Positions 17,162-26,099 of a stretch of DNA of 64,000 bases are shown piece by piece. The first letter of the stretch is position 1, and the number at the start of each line of letters is the position of its first letter. This DNA is from Paenarthrobacter aurescens (GTDB taxonomy: Bacteria > Actinomycetota > Actinomycetes > Actinomycetales > Micrococcaceae). Position numbers and translations under genes: made by a program. The notes beneath the pieces were generated by a model. The model was not told the origin of the DNA, made no database searches, and was given only the letters and a program-made list of their open reading frames with translations. Location of the stretch: the NCBI RefSeq assembly GCF_025421775.1, contig NZ_JAOEFX010000010.1:1-64000 (forward strand), read 5' to 3'.

Positions 17162-18261
17162 GCGTGGGCTCCTTCGGGGACGGAAGGCTGGGCTGCTTCC
17201 CGGGCTGCTTGCCCGGCATCGAGACTGGCAGCTGTGGCGTCGGCGATGTCCAAGGCGAAGGTGAGGTCGTCAATGAGGGTCTGCGCCGCGGGCGGCTGCT
17301 TGGCTCCTGTGGCGAGGGCGGCGAGTTCACGCCACTCTCCTTCGTAGCCGTTGTGATCGAAGGGGCCATGAACCGTGGTCCCGCTGCCACGGCTGAAGGT
17401 GGCCACGGCGGATCCTGCCTGTACATAGGAGGGGGTGAAGTCGATGCGGAGGGCGGCGTCGTCGGAGAAGGCCTCAAAGCTCCATTCGGGCTTCCAGGTG
17501 TTGTTCATGGCGGCGCGGAGCTCGATGGTCCGGGTGGGCGTCCGGAGCGAGATGACGTAGCCAAACGGCCGGACATGGCGTGCTTCCAGGACTTCGATGT
17601 CTTTGAAATCAGGGGTGAACCTCCGGATCAGGGGGAGGTCGTGGATGGCCAGGCCCATGATGCCTCCGCGGAGTGCGCCCTTGATGACCTCTGGGTCCGA
17701 GTAGTCCGGAGCGCTGCCAGCGGGCCGGGTGATGATCTCCGTTGCGAAGTCCTCAAACCTGGCGTTGGGAGGAAGGACGATCGAGGAGCGGATCGTGTGC
17801 GCCGTGCCGGTCAGGTCATCCCGGTTTTCCATGGCAGCGAGCCAGCCCGGATCGAAGGTGTGCATGGCGCCAACGATGATCGGAACTCCGGTTTCCTCGC
17901 TGACGGCGGAGATCCTTGCGGCTTCTTCGGCGTTCATGGCGAAGGGCTTCTCGCAGAGGACGGCCTTCTTGCCGGCGCGGCATGCGGCGATCACCTGTTC
18001 TGCGTGGAACTGGTGAGGGCTGCAGATGGCGACGATCTGGACGGCGGGGTCGCCCAGGAGGGCATCGATGCTGGTGCTGTGCGCGGCGCCAACGCGGGCT
18101 GCGACGGACTCAGCGACGGCGGCATCGACGTCCATGATGTGGCGGACGGTGAGGATGTCGCCCAAACGGGCGAGGGACGGCAAGTGGATGGCCTGGGTGA
18201 CCGGGCCGGCGCCGAGGATGCCTACCCCCAAGGTGGGGGTGGCGTCAGTGTGGCTGGACAA
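17158..18261 (-). CDS. Gfo/Idh/MocA-family oxidoreductase
   Basis: Dehydrogenase of 367 aa and the first gene of the minus-strand sugar operon. It has the cofactor loop GVGILGAGPVTQAIHLP, the CEKPFAMNAEEA catalytic motif and the GGIMGLAIHDLPLIRRF helix in the C-terminal domain. The ROK repressor gene is divergent across about 200 bp that carry a strong inverted repeat, so this gene is probably the most directly repressed one. It overlaps the cofactor-less relative downstream by 4 bp. The substrate is unknown; a 3-keto-sugar-forming or reducing dehydrogenase fits the locus. Confidence 0.88.
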   Translation of the reverse strand: MSSHTDATPTLGVGILGAGPVTQAIHLPSLARLGDILTVRHIMDVDAAVAESVAARVGAAHSTSIDALLGDPAVQIVAICSPHQFHAEQVIAACRAGKKAVLCEKPFAMNAEEAARISAVSEETGVPIIVGAMHTFDPGWLAAMENRDDLTGTAHTIRSSIVLPPNARFEDFATEIITRPAGSAPDYSDPEVIKGALRGGIMGLAIHDLPLIRRFTPDFKDIEVLEARHVRPFGYVISLRTPTRTIELRAAMNNTWKPEWSFEAFSDDAALRIDFTPSYVQAGSAVATFSRGSGTTVHGPFDHNGYEGEWRELAALATGAKQPPAAQTLIDDLTFALDIADATAASLDAGQAAREAAQPSVPEGAHA

Positions 18262-18370
18262 GTTCAGTTACCTCTTCGTAAGCGGACTGGCTCTTGAGTG
18301 GAAGGGGAAATCGGTGCTGCGGTGACTCTTCATCGAGGGCTTGCTGTGCTGCTCATCACAACCTAGGGGG

Positions 18371-18396
18371 ACTTTTGCCGAGCGTCAAGCAAAAGT
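18371..18396. promoter_or_regulatory. Probable ROK operator
   Basis: A perfect inverted repeat ACTTTTGC (18371-18378) and GCAAAAGT (18389-18396) with a 10-bp spacer lies between the divergent ROK regulator and the Gfo/Idh operon, 110 bp from the operon start. Its half-site spacing is about two helical turns, as expected for a dimeric repressor. A weaker AAGTT/AACTT pair follows at about 18394-18417. Confidence 0.6.
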
Positions 18397-18459
18397 TGGA
18401 ATATTGCCGACAAACTTCTGTTGCATGACACGCATAAGCAATCGTGCTTCACTAAAGGC

Positions 18460-19677
18460 ATGACAACCGCCACCACTCACGACGCCGGAAACGCCTCCGT
18501 CCTGGAGGCCGGCAATCTCTCGCGTGCTGGTGACCTCTTTCAACTTCTCCGCGACGGACAAGCCCGCACACGGGCCGAACTCGCAGTCACCACCGGGTTG
18601 GCCCGTTCCACTGTCGCTTCCCGCATCGACGCCCTGATCACCTCCGGACTCGTCGGTCCCGCAGGTGAGGCGAGCTCCAGCGGTGGCAGACCGCCGTCGC
18701 GCTTTGCCTTCAATCCCGCCGCGCGCGTGGTCCTGGCGGTCGACGTCGGCGCCACCCACGTGATCGTTGCCGTCACCGATCTTGGCGGCAGCATCCTGGC
18801 GGAGCGGCGTCTGGGGCAGGAAGTCGCCGAAGGCCCGGAAATCGTCCTGGGCCGCGTGATCTCCGCGGGTCGTGAGCTCCTCACCGAGGCAGGCCGCGAA
18901 CTTGGCGACCTCGCCGGCATGGGCATCGGACTGCCGGGTCCCGTTGAACACGACACCGGACGGCCCGTGAAGCCGCCGATCATGCCGGGCTGGGACGGAT
19001 TCGACGTCGTCACTTATGTCCAGCGTTCGCTGCCGGTTCCGGTGCTGGTGGATAACGACGTCAACATCATGGCCCTCGGCGAACGGACCGCTTACTGGCC
19101 GGACCACCACAACTTCCTTTTCATCAAAGTCGCCACCGGCATTGGCGCGGGCATCATCAGCAGCGGCGAGCTGCAGCGGGGTGCCAACGGCACCGCAGGC
19201 GACCTCGGACACGTCCGCGTTCCGCGCGGCGACGACGTCCTCTGCCGGTGTGGCAACCACGGCTGCCTCGAAGCGCTCGCGTCAGGTCCCGCCGTCGCGC
19301 GTCAACTGCAGTCGCAAGGGCTGGAAGCTTCTACCGGTGCTGATGTCCTGAGGCTGGTGGGTGAAGGAAATCTTCAAGCGATCCAAGCGCTCCGGCAGGC
19401 GGGGCGCGACGTCGGCGATGTGCTGGCAACGGTGGTCAACCTGCTCAATCCGTCCATGATCATCATCGGCGGCAGCGTGGGGGAGGCCGGCGAACACCTT
19501 GTGGCCGGCATCCGCGAAGTGGTCTACCGGCGCTCGCTGCCGTTGGCCACCACGCACCTGCGCATCGGCATCTCCATGGCCGGTGATCGCGCGGCCATCC
19601 TGGGTGCCAGCCAGATGGTCACCCAGCACGTTCTGTCGCCGGCAGTGATTGAGGCCACGCTCCAAGCGACGGGATAA
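18460..19677 (+). CDS. ROK-family transcriptional repressor
   Basis: A 405-aa regulator. Residues about 15-75 form a winged helix-turn-helix (RAELAVTTGLARSTVASRIDAL), and the rest is a ROK sugar-kinase fold: nucleotide or sugar loop VDVGATHVIVAVTDLGG, GIGLPGPVE, and the ROK zinc motif GHVRVPRGDDVLCRCGNHGCLEALAS with the Cys-x-Cys-x4-Cys pattern. In ROK repressors a sugar effector releases the operator. The ATG at 18460 is preferred to a TTG at 18421 because it has AAAGG just upstream and the added residues look non-coding. It is divergent from the twelve-gene sugar locus and probably controls it through the repeat at 18371-18396. Confidence 0.92.
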   Translation: MTTATTHDAGNASVLEAGNLSRAGDLFQLLRDGQARTRAELAVTTGLARSTVASRIDALITSGLVGPAGEASSSGGRPPSRFAFNPAARVVLAVDVGATHVIVAVTDLGGSILAERRLGQEVAEGPEIVLGRVISAGRELLTEAGRELGDLAGMGIGLPGPVEHDTGRPVKPPIMPGWDGFDVVTYVQRSLPVPVLVDNDVNIMALGERTAYWPDHHNFLFIKVATGIGAGIISSGELQRGANGTAGDLGHVRVPRGDDVLCRCGNHGCLEALASGPAVARQLQSQGLEASTGADVLRLVGEGNLQAIQALRQAGRDVGDVLATVVNLLNPSMIIIGGSVGEAGEHLVAGIREVVYRRSLPLATTHLRIGISMAGDRAAILGASQMVTQHVLSPAVIEATLQATG

Positions 19678-19762
19678 GCCTTGTGCGGTGCCGTATGACG
19701 GGTGGTGGCGTGATAGCAATGAAAGTGATGAAAACGCTTCCTGCCACCCTTCGCTGCACACC

Positions 19763-20956
19763 ATGAGCCAGTTCCTCGCCAAAGTTCCCCGCGGCTGGCT
19801 GATCCTCGCGTGCATCGGCCTCATTGCCCTGAACATGCGCGGACCCTTCGTGGCCGTGGCTCCCGTGGTCGACTCCCTGCAACGGGACCTCGGCTTCTCG
19901 CCGGTGGAACTCGGGCTGCTGACCGGTATCCCCGTGCTCTGCTTCTCCCTTGCGTCCCCCCTGGCTTCGTTGGCCGGACGACGCCTCGGGGCCGAATTCG
20001 CCGTGATGCTCACTTTGCTGGGCGTGCTGGCCGGCGTCGTGATCAGATCCAGTGGCGGCGGCGCGTTCGTCATGGCTGGCACGGTCGTCATTGGTGTGGC
20101 CATCACCATCGGCAATATCGCAGTGCCGCTGATCATCCGGCGGGACTTCGCGCCCCGACGGCAGGCAACAGCGATGGGCGTCTACACGGCGGCCCTTAAC
20201 ATCGGCTCGTTCCTCACGTCCGTGGCAACTGCACCGCTGGCTGAGCTGGTGGGGTGGCGGCTGGCGTTGGCCGCGAGCGCTTTGTTGGCCTTGGCTGCCA
20301 TCCTGTTCTGGGTGCCAACCGTGGGTGCCCGACGGGCCTTCGTGCCTGCCGCTGTGCCCGTGCCTTCTGCAACCGGCGACGCACGGGTTGCAGGCGTGGG
20401 TTGGCTGACCGTGGGCCTGACACTCGGCTTCGCGGGGCAAGCCTTCTCCTATTACGGCGTCACCGCCTGGCTGCCCAGTTTCCTGTCCGACGAACTCGCC
20501 ATGGGCACCGCCGAAGCCGGGGCTGGGTCGTCGCTCTTCCAGATCTTCGCGATCGTGGGCGGCTTGGGCGTGCCGCTCCTGGCCCGCTTCACGAGTACGA
20601 CGACGGTGGCGGTCACCTTGAGCGCGCTGTGGTTGACGGTTCCCGTGGGCCTGTTGTTGGCGCCTTCGTGGTGGTGGCTGTGGTCTTCGCTGGGCGGGGT
20701 TGCCCAAGGTGGTGGCATCACGGTGATCTTCATAGCCATCATCAAGTTCGCGCACTCCCAGGCTGCCGCCGGGAAGATGTCTGCCGTGGTGCAGGGTGTC
20801 GGCTACTGCTTCGCTGCCTTGGCTCCGACAGTTGTTGGGTACGTGCACAGTGTGACCGACGGCTGGACTGTCCCGCTGTTCGTGATCCTCGGCTCCGTAC
20901 TTGCGTTTTGCGTCTCCACCACGTTGTCCGTGCGCTGGGTGGCCCGGCAGCGGTAG
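19763..20956 (+). CDS. MFS transporter, CynX/NimT group
   Basis: A 397-aa major facilitator with twelve hydrophobic segments. The N-terminal helix ACIGLIALNMRGPFVAVAPV carries the N-x-R-G-P motif typical of the CynX/NimT (cyanate or nitroimidazole porter) group. The ATG at 19763 gives the normal family start; upstream residues in the frame look non-coding. It follows the ROK gene on the same strand after 85 bp, but is not obviously part of the sugar pathway. These porters often export toxic organic anions or import cyanate-like compounds; the substrate here is unknown. Confidence 0.85.
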   Translation: MSQFLAKVPRGWLILACIGLIALNMRGPFVAVAPVVDSLQRDLGFSPVELGLLTGIPVLCFSLASPLASLAGRRLGAEFAVMLTLLGVLAGVVIRSSGGGAFVMAGTVVIGVAITIGNIAVPLIIRRDFAPRRQATAMGVYTAALNIGSFLTSVATAPLAELVGWRLALAASALLALAAILFWVPTVGARRAFVPAAVPVPSATGDARVAGVGWLTVGLTLGFAGQAFSYYGVTAWLPSFLSDELAMGTAEAGAGSSLFQIFAIVGGLGVPLLARFTSTTTVAVTLSALWLTVPVGLLLAPSWWWLWSSLGGVAQGGGITVIFIAIIKFAHSQAAAGKMSAVVQGVGYCFAALAPTVVGYVHSVTDGWTVPLFVILGSVLAFCVSTTLSVRWVARQR

Positions 20957-20973
20957 GAGCGTGGGGCGTGGGA

Positions 20974-21052
20974 AAGCCCCGCTGCTGGGCTGCCTCCCCG
21001 GCGGTCGGGGTCACTTGTTGCGAAGAGTGCAGGCAGCCCAGCGTCGGGGCTT
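20974..21052. terminator. Long imperfect hairpin between convergent genes
   Basis: Two 22-nt arms (20974-20995 and 21031-21052) are complementary at 20 of 22 positions, around a 35-nt loop. The repeat lies between the MFS stop and the malate synthase stop, so it probably serves as a bidirectional terminator. The arms begin and end with AAGCCCC and GGGGCTT. Confidence 0.6.
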
Positions 21053-21074
21053 GGTGTGTCGCCAGCCAGTACGG

Positions 21075-22727
21075 CTAGGCGGCGACGAGCTCCTCTTCCG
21101 TGGCCTCTTCACGGGCCTCGGTGAGGAAGCGGGCGTACGCCGGGATGGTCAGGAAGGTGGGGAATTCCTCTGCCAGGGTGACTTCCTCGAAGATGGCGCG
21201 GGCATCAGCGAAGCGGTCTCCGTCGAAGCGTTCCAGACGGGCGAACTCCTCGTCCAGCATGTCCTCCACCCATTCGCGGGTGATGATGTCGCCGTGGTCG
21301 GTGATGGCGTGGGAGTGGATCCACTGCCACAGCTGTGACCGGGAGATCTCCGCGGTGGCGGCGTCCTCCATGAGGTTGTGGATGGCTACGGCCCCGTTGC
21401 CCCGCAGCCAGGACTCGATGTAACGGATGCCCACTTCGATGTTGAGGCGAACCCCGCCCTCGGTGATGGTTCCCTCGGTGCTGGCGATGTCGATCAGGGC
21501 CCGGTCATCCGGGGTGACGTCCTCACGGCTGCGATCCAGCTGGTTGGGACGGTCTCCGAGAACTGAATCGAACACTTCCCGGCACACCGGCACCAGATCC
21601 GGGTGGGCTACCCACGAGCCGTCAAAGCCATCGTTGGCCTCGCGGGTTTTGTCAGCACGGACCTTCTCGAAGGAAGCCGTGTTGGCTGCCTCGTCCTTGC
21701 GGTTGGGGACAGCGGCAGCCATGCCACCGATCGCCATGGCACCACGACGGTGGCACGCCCGGACCAACTGCTCGGTGTAGGCCCGCATGAACGGCTGGGT
21801 CATGGTGACCTGGCCGCGGTCCGGGAGCACAAAGCGCGGCCCACGGGTGCGGAAGTTCTTGATCAGCGAGAAGATGTAGTCCCACCGGCCGGCGTTCAAA
21901 CCGCTCGCATGGTCGCGGAGTTCGTACAGGATCTCTTCCATCTCGAACGCGGCGGTGATGGTCTCGATCAGCACCGTGGCGCGGATGGTGCCCTGCGGAA
22001 TACCCAACAGGTCCTGGGCCAGGACGAAGATGTCGTTCCACAGGCGTGCTTCGAGGTGGTTCTCGATCTTGGGCAGGTAGAAGTACGGGCCTTTGCCCTG
22101 GGCCAGGAGACGGCGGGCGTTGTGGAAGAAGAACAACCCGAAGTCCACGATGCCACCGGCGATCGGCTTGCCGTCGATCAGCATGTGCTTCTCCGGCAGG
22201 TGCCAGCCACGGGGACGGACCACGATGGTGGGCAGTTCTTCGGCAGCTTTGAGCTTGTACTCCTTGCCCTCAGGGGACGTGAAATCGATCCGACGCTCCA
22301 AAGCATCGGTCAGGTTCAGCTGGCCCTGGATCACGTTGCGCCACGTCGGCGTGGACGAATCCTCCATGTCAGCCAGCCACACCTTCGCCCCCGAGTTCAG
22401 GGCGTTGATGGTCATCTTCTTATCCACCGGACCCGTGATCTCCACACGGCGGTCCTCCAAACCAGGTGCCGGGGGAGCTACCCGCCACGAAGGATCATTC
22501 CGGATACCTTCAGTCTGCGGCAGGAACCGCGGATCCTGGCCACCGGAAATCTGGTTGCGGCGGGCATGCCGTGCCTGCATCAGCTCCTGACGACGATCAG
22601 CCGTAGCCCGGTGCAACTTGCCAATGAACTCAAGGGCGTCAGGCGTCAAAACCTCGTTCTGCCGGCACATGGGCTGCGCGGTCAAAGTAATGCCATTGAT
22701 AGTGAAGTTGTCAGTGAAGCTGTTCAT
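21075..22727 (-). CDS. aceB: Malate synthase A
   Basis: Glyoxylate-shunt enzyme of 550 aa that condenses glyoxylate with acetyl-CoA to malate in the cytoplasm. It has the isoform-A length (isoform G is over 700 aa). Recognisable segments are [60 protein letters not shown] and the C-terminal signature [20 protein letters not shown] with the catalytic Asp. The ATG at 22727 follows AGGAGAGATT by the right distance, and an earlier in-frame start (22751) is not needed. It lies 241 bp downstream of aceA in the same direction, with a strong hairpin between them. Confidence 0.96.
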   Translation of the reverse strand: MNSFTDNFTINGITLTAQPMCRQNEVLTPDALEFIGKLHRATADRRQELMQARHARRNQISGGQDPRFLPQTEGIRNDPSWRVAPPAPGLEDRRVEITGPVDKKMTINALNSGAKVWLADMEDSSTPTWRNVIQGQLNLTDALERRIDFTSPEGKEYKLKAAEELPTIVVRPRGWHLPEKHMLIDGKPIAGGIVDFGLFFFHNARRLLAQGKGPYFYLPKIENHLEARLWNDIFVLAQDLLGIPQGTIRATVLIETITAAFEMEEILYELRDHASGLNAGRWDYIFSLIKNFRTRGPRFVLPDRGQVTMTQPFMRAYTEQLVRACHRRGAMAIGGMAAAVPNRKDEAANTASFEKVRADKTREANDGFDGSWVAHPDLVPVCREVFDSVLGDRPNQLDRSREDVTPDDRALIDIASTEGTITEGGVRLNIEVGIRYIESWLRGNGAVAIHNLMEDAATAEISRSQLWQWIHSHAITDHGDIITREWVEDMLDEEFARLERFDGDRFADARAIFEEVTLAEEFPTFLTIPAYARFLTEAREEATEEELVAA

Positions 22728-22844
22728 TTCAATCTCTCCTATGAGAAGCAAATGTTCGACGGCGGCGGGCCGGGTTGGGTAATCCTCCGCGTGCGATCCG
22801 CACGAGGCCGGAGGGCCGGTAATGCGGCAGCCTGCGTAAAGGGG

Positions 22845-22896
22845 CCCTATATCCGCCCTCGACCGAGTTCTACGAGGTCAAAGGGCGGATATGGGG
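22845..22896 (-). terminator. Hairpin between aceA and aceB
   Basis: Arms at 22845-22864 and 22876-22896 pair through ATATCCGCCCT/AGGGCGGATAT and flanking GACC/GGTC. It lies 72 bp after the aceA stop and about 120 bp before the aceB start. It may terminate most aceA transcripts, or protect the 3' end of processed aceA mRNA. The rest of 22728-22968 is expected to hold an aceB promoter but I cannot pinpoint it. Confidence 0.55.
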
Positions 22897-22968
22897 ATAG
22901 CAGGCAGAGCGTTGCCGGTCCGTAGGCCGGAGGTGACAACCGGCAGCAGAGCTCGGCCGGCGTTTTGG

Positions 22969-24300
22969 TTAGTGGAATTGGCCCTCTTCGGTCGACCCGA
23001 CCAGTGCGAGGGTGGACGCGTTCGGGTTGAGCGCTGTTGCGATGTCGTCGAAGTAGCCGGTGCCGACTTCGCGCTGGTGCTTGGTGGCGGTGTAGCCGCG
23101 GGACTCGGAGGCGAATTCCTTCTCCTGGAGTTCGACGTACGCGCTCATGCCTTCACGGGCGTAACCGTGGGCGAGGTCGAACATCGAGTAGTTCAGGGCG
23201 TGGAAGCCAGCCAGGGTGATGAACTGGAACGTGAAGCCCATGGCGCCGAGTTCGCGCTGGAACTTGGCGATGGTGGTGTCGTCCAGGTGCTTGCGCCAGT
23301 TGAAGGACGGGGAGCAGTTGTAGGAGAGCATCTGGTCCGGGAACTCGGCCTTGACCGATTCGGCGAACTTGCGGGCCAGCTCCAGGTCCGGGGTGCCGGT
23401 CTCCATCCAGATGAGGTCGGAGTACGGTGCGTAGGCCTTGGCGCGGGCGATGCAGGGTTCAATTCCGTTACGGACCTTGTAGAAGCCCTCTGCGGTGCGA
23501 ACCGGCTGCCCACCTTCGCGGAGGATGAATTCCTGGTCGCGCTCATCAACGTCGGAAGTGATCAGGGTTGCTGCTTCGGCGTCGGTGCGGGCAATGACGA
23601 CCGTCGGGGTATCGGCGACGTCGGCTGCCAAGCGGGCTGCGTTCAGGGTCCGGATGTGCTGCTGGGTGGGGATCAGGACCTTGCCGCCCAGGTGGCCACA
23701 CTTCTTCTCTGAAGCGAGCTGGTCTTCCCAGTGAACGCCCGAGGCGCCTGCGGTGATCATGGACTTCATGAGCTCGTAGGCGTTCAGCGGGCCACCGAAG
23801 CCGGCTTCTGCGTCGGCCACGATCGGGACCAGCCAGTCTTCAACGGTCTTGACGCCCTCGGCATACTCGATCTGGTCTGCGCGGAGCAGGGCGTTGTTGA
23901 TGCGGCGGACCACCTGGGGGACCGAGTTGGCCGGGTACAGGGACTGGTCCGGGTAGGTCTGGCCCGAGAGGTTGGCGTCTGCGGCCACCTGCCAACCGGA
24001 GAGATAAATGGCGCGGAGGCCGGCCTTGACCTGCTGCACGGCCTGGTTGCCGGTCAGGGCGCCCAGTGCGTTGGTGTAGCCGCCGGTCGGAGCTTCCTCG
24101 GTGAGCTGCTTCCAGAGTTTCTCCGAACCGCGGCGGGCCAGGGTGTGCTCTTCGGAGACGCGACCGCGGAGGCGGACGACGTCGGTGGCCGAGTAATCAC
24201 GGGTGACGCCTTCCCACCGCGGGTTGGCGGACCATTCAAGTTCCAGCGCTGCGGCCTGCTGCTCTGCGGACTGCTCTGCGGGTTCAAATGAAGCGGTCAT
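22969..24300 (-). CDS. aceA: Isocitrate lyase
   Basis: Cleaves isocitrate to glyoxylate and succinate, allowing growth on acetate and fatty acids. 443 aa, typical of the short bacterial form. The catalytic signature KKCGHLGGK is at residues 199-207 with nucleophile Cys201. Other family blocks include [36 protein letters not shown] and [19 protein letters not shown] preceded by AGGAGACAGAAA. It is divergent from the RamB-type regulator, the same pairing as found for glyoxylate genes in other actinobacteria. Confidence 0.97.
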   Translation of the reverse strand: MTASFEPAEQSAEQQAAALELEWSANPRWEGVTRDYSATDVVRLRGRVSEEHTLARRGSEKLWKQLTEEAPTGGYTNALGALTGNQAVQQVKAGLRAIYLSGWQVAADANLSGQTYPDQSLYPANSVPQVVRRINNALLRADQIEYAEGVKTVEDWLVPIVADAEAGFGGPLNAYELMKSMITAGASGVHWEDQLASEKKCGHLGGKVLIPTQQHIRTLNAARLAADVADTPTVVIARTDAEAATLITSDVDERDQEFILREGGQPVRTAEGFYKVRNGIEPCIARAKAYAPYSDLIWMETGTPDLELARKFAESVKAEFPDQMLSYNCSPSFNWRKHLDDTTIAKFQRELGAMGFTFQFITLAGFHALNYSMFDLAHGYAREGMSAYVELQEKEFASESRGYTATKHQREVGTGYFDDIATALNPNASTLALVGSTEEGQFH

Positions 24301-24386
24301 TTTCTGTCTCCTATGTGGTGCCCGGGCCGGCCTCCGCTGCGCCTTTGCTGCATCGGCCGGCTTGCCCGGGATCTGTATTTCTTTTC

Positions 24387-24397
24387 GTAAGACTTAC
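24387..24397. promoter_or_regulatory. Palindrome in the aceA/ramB divergent region
   Basis: GTAAGACTTAC is a perfect 5-1-5 palindrome located 87 bp upstream of aceA and 48 bp upstream of the regulator gene. A TGCACTTTCAA stretch follows at about 24402-24412 and vaguely recalls the RamB box. Either could be an operator; neither is a strong match to a published consensus. Confidence 0.35.
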
Positions 24398-24444
24398 TTT
24401 TCTGCACTTTCAACAGACTTGCTAGAGGAAAACTATGGAAAGAA

Positions 24445-25959
24445 ATGCACTTCTTCGCGTATTCTCAAGAAATGTCTCCTGTGAGCTGGAATCGCGAAGT
24501 CGCGTCGCCGTCGTTGTCCCCTGCGTCCCCTGAACTGGACGTCATCAGCCTTGGCCGCCGCGTGCGCCATCTCCGCAAGCAGGCTGGACTGACGCTGGAC
24601 GACTTGAGTGCCGCCGTCGGGACCGCGCCAAGTCAGCTGAGCCTGATCGAAAACGGCAAGCGCGAGCCCAAGTTGGGGCTGCTGCAGCAGCTGGCTGCGT
24701 CACTGAACGTGAGCATCGACCAGCTGCTGGGCGCCGAGCCGCCCAGCCGCAGGGCGGCCTTGGAAATCGAGCTCGAGCGGTACCAGCGCGGACCGCTGTA
24801 CGAGTCCCTTAACCTGCCGAAAATCCGCATCAGCTCGCGGCTTCCGCTCGATGTGTTGGAGTCGCAGGTGGGGCTGCTTCAGGAGCTCGAACGCAAACTT
24901 AATGAGCAGGTCGCGACGCCGGAAGAAGCCCGCCGTGCCAACGGCGAGTTGCGTGCCATGATGCGCGAGCGCGGTAACTATTTCCCCGAGTATGAGGCCG
25001 AGGCGCAGAAGGTCCTCAAAGGCGTGGGTTACACCGCGGGGCCGCTCAGCCAGCACGTCATTGCTGACATCGCTGAGAACCTCGGCTTCAGCCTGCATCA
25101 CGTGGGCGATTTGCCGCACTCCACACGGTCCGTGACGGACTTGAAGAACCGCAGAATTTACCTGACGCAGAACCAACGGCAGGATCACGATCCCCGCTCG
25201 GTCCTCCTCCAGGCGCTGGGCCACTACGTCCTGGGCCATGAAACTCCGCGCAACTACGGGGATTTCCTGGCACAGCGCGTCGCCACAAACTACTTCGCTG
25301 CGGCGTTGCTGCTTCCGGAACAGGCAACGGTGGACTTCCTCCAGAAAGCCAAGGCGGCCAAGGAAATCGCTGTGGAGGATATCCGTGACGCCTTTGCCGT
25401 GTCCTATGAGACGGCCGCGCACCGCTTCACCAATCTGGCCACCAAGCATCTGGGTATCACCACGCACTTCCAGAAGACGCACCAGTCCGGCATCATCTAC
25501 AAGGCCTATGAGAATGACGGCGTGAACTTCCCCCAGGACCACACCGGTGCCATTGAAGGGCAGCCATCGTGCAAGGCGTGGACGTCCCGGGCGGTGTTTG
25601 ATGTTCCGGATAAGTTCAGCGCCTACAGCCAGTACACCGACACTCCGTCCGGTACCTACTGGTGCACTGCCCGCACGGAGCGGTCCGCGGCCGGTGAATT
25701 CTCACTGAGCATCGGGGTGCCGTACCAACACGTGAAATGGTTCCGTAGACGCGAAACCACGGCCCGGGCCACCTCCAACTGCCCGGATCCCAACTGCTGC
25801 AAGCGGCCCCCGGCCTCTTTGGCGAACGAGTGGGCCGGAAACGCCTGGCCCTCCGCCCGGGCGCATTCGCACCTGCTGGCCGCGATGCCTCCCGGCGCCT
25901 TCCCCGGTGTGGATGAGACCGAGGTGTACTCCTTCCTGGCGGCCCACTCCGAACGCTGA
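24445..25959 (+). CDS. ramB: RamB-type transcriptional regulator of acetate metabolism
   Basis: XRE-family regulator of 504 aa, divergent from aceA. The N-terminal HTH (about 36-92) reads SLGRRVRHLRKQAGLTLDDLSAAVGT...QLSLIENGKREP. A middle region resembles the IrrE/DUF955 fold, where HExxH has degenerated to GHYVLGHE, and the C-terminal DUF2083-like part includes SCKAWTSRAVF and a Cys cluster CPDPNCC. RamB from Corynebacterium and Mycobacterium has this layout and represses the glyoxylate genes during growth on glucose. The start may instead be the ATG at 24472 (MSPVSW); neither has an ideal ribosome site. Confidence 0.88.
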   Translation: MHFFAYSQEMSPVSWNREVASPSLSPASPELDVISLGRRVRHLRKQAGLTLDDLSAAVGTAPSQLSLIENGKREPKLGLLQQLAASLNVSIDQLLGAEPPSRRAALEIELERYQRGPLYESLNLPKIRISSRLPLDVLESQVGLLQELERKLNEQVATPEEARRANGELRAMMRERGNYFPEYEAEAQKVLKGVGYTAGPLSQHVIADIAENLGFSLHHVGDLPHSTRSVTDLKNRRIYLTQNQRQDHDPRSVLLQALGHYVLGHETPRNYGDFLAQRVATNYFAAALLLPEQATVDFLQKAKAAKEIAVEDIRDAFAVSYETAAHRFTNLATKHLGITTHFQKTHQSGIIYKAYENDGVNFPQDHTGAIEGQPSCKAWTSRAVFDVPDKFSAYSQYTDTPSGTYWCTARTERSAAGEFSLSIGVPYQHVKWFRRRETTARATSNCPDPNCCKRPPASLANEWAGNAWPSARAHSHLLAAMPPGAFPGVDETEVYSFLAAHSER

Positions 25960-25963
25960 CGTT

Positions 25964-26012
25964 CTCTCACCTTCCGCGTGCTTAAGCGTGACGCTCCATC
26001 ACCTTCCGGCAA
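25964..26012. repeat. 32-bp-periodic repeat, locus A
   Basis: Two copies of a TCACCTTCCG core begin at 25967 and 25999, exactly 32 bp apart, just after the regulator stop codon. The first is preceded by TTCTC and the second by GCTCCA. On the minus strand they read GGTGAGAGA and GGTGATGGAG, the same cores seen in the arrays at 36.7-37.1 kb and 39.1 kb. Confidence 0.55.
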
Positions 26013-26099
26013 CATTTGGCGATCCCTCTCCCACCTCCCGGGAGTTTTCACGTCAAAAGGGGCACGATGTGAGGACAACACCAAGCAGGGGGATCCGCC

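Noticed and set aside
21075-24300. Simple aceA-aceB operon without interruption
   Set aside because: The 241-bp gap with a strong stem makes a partially or fully separate aceB transcript more likely.
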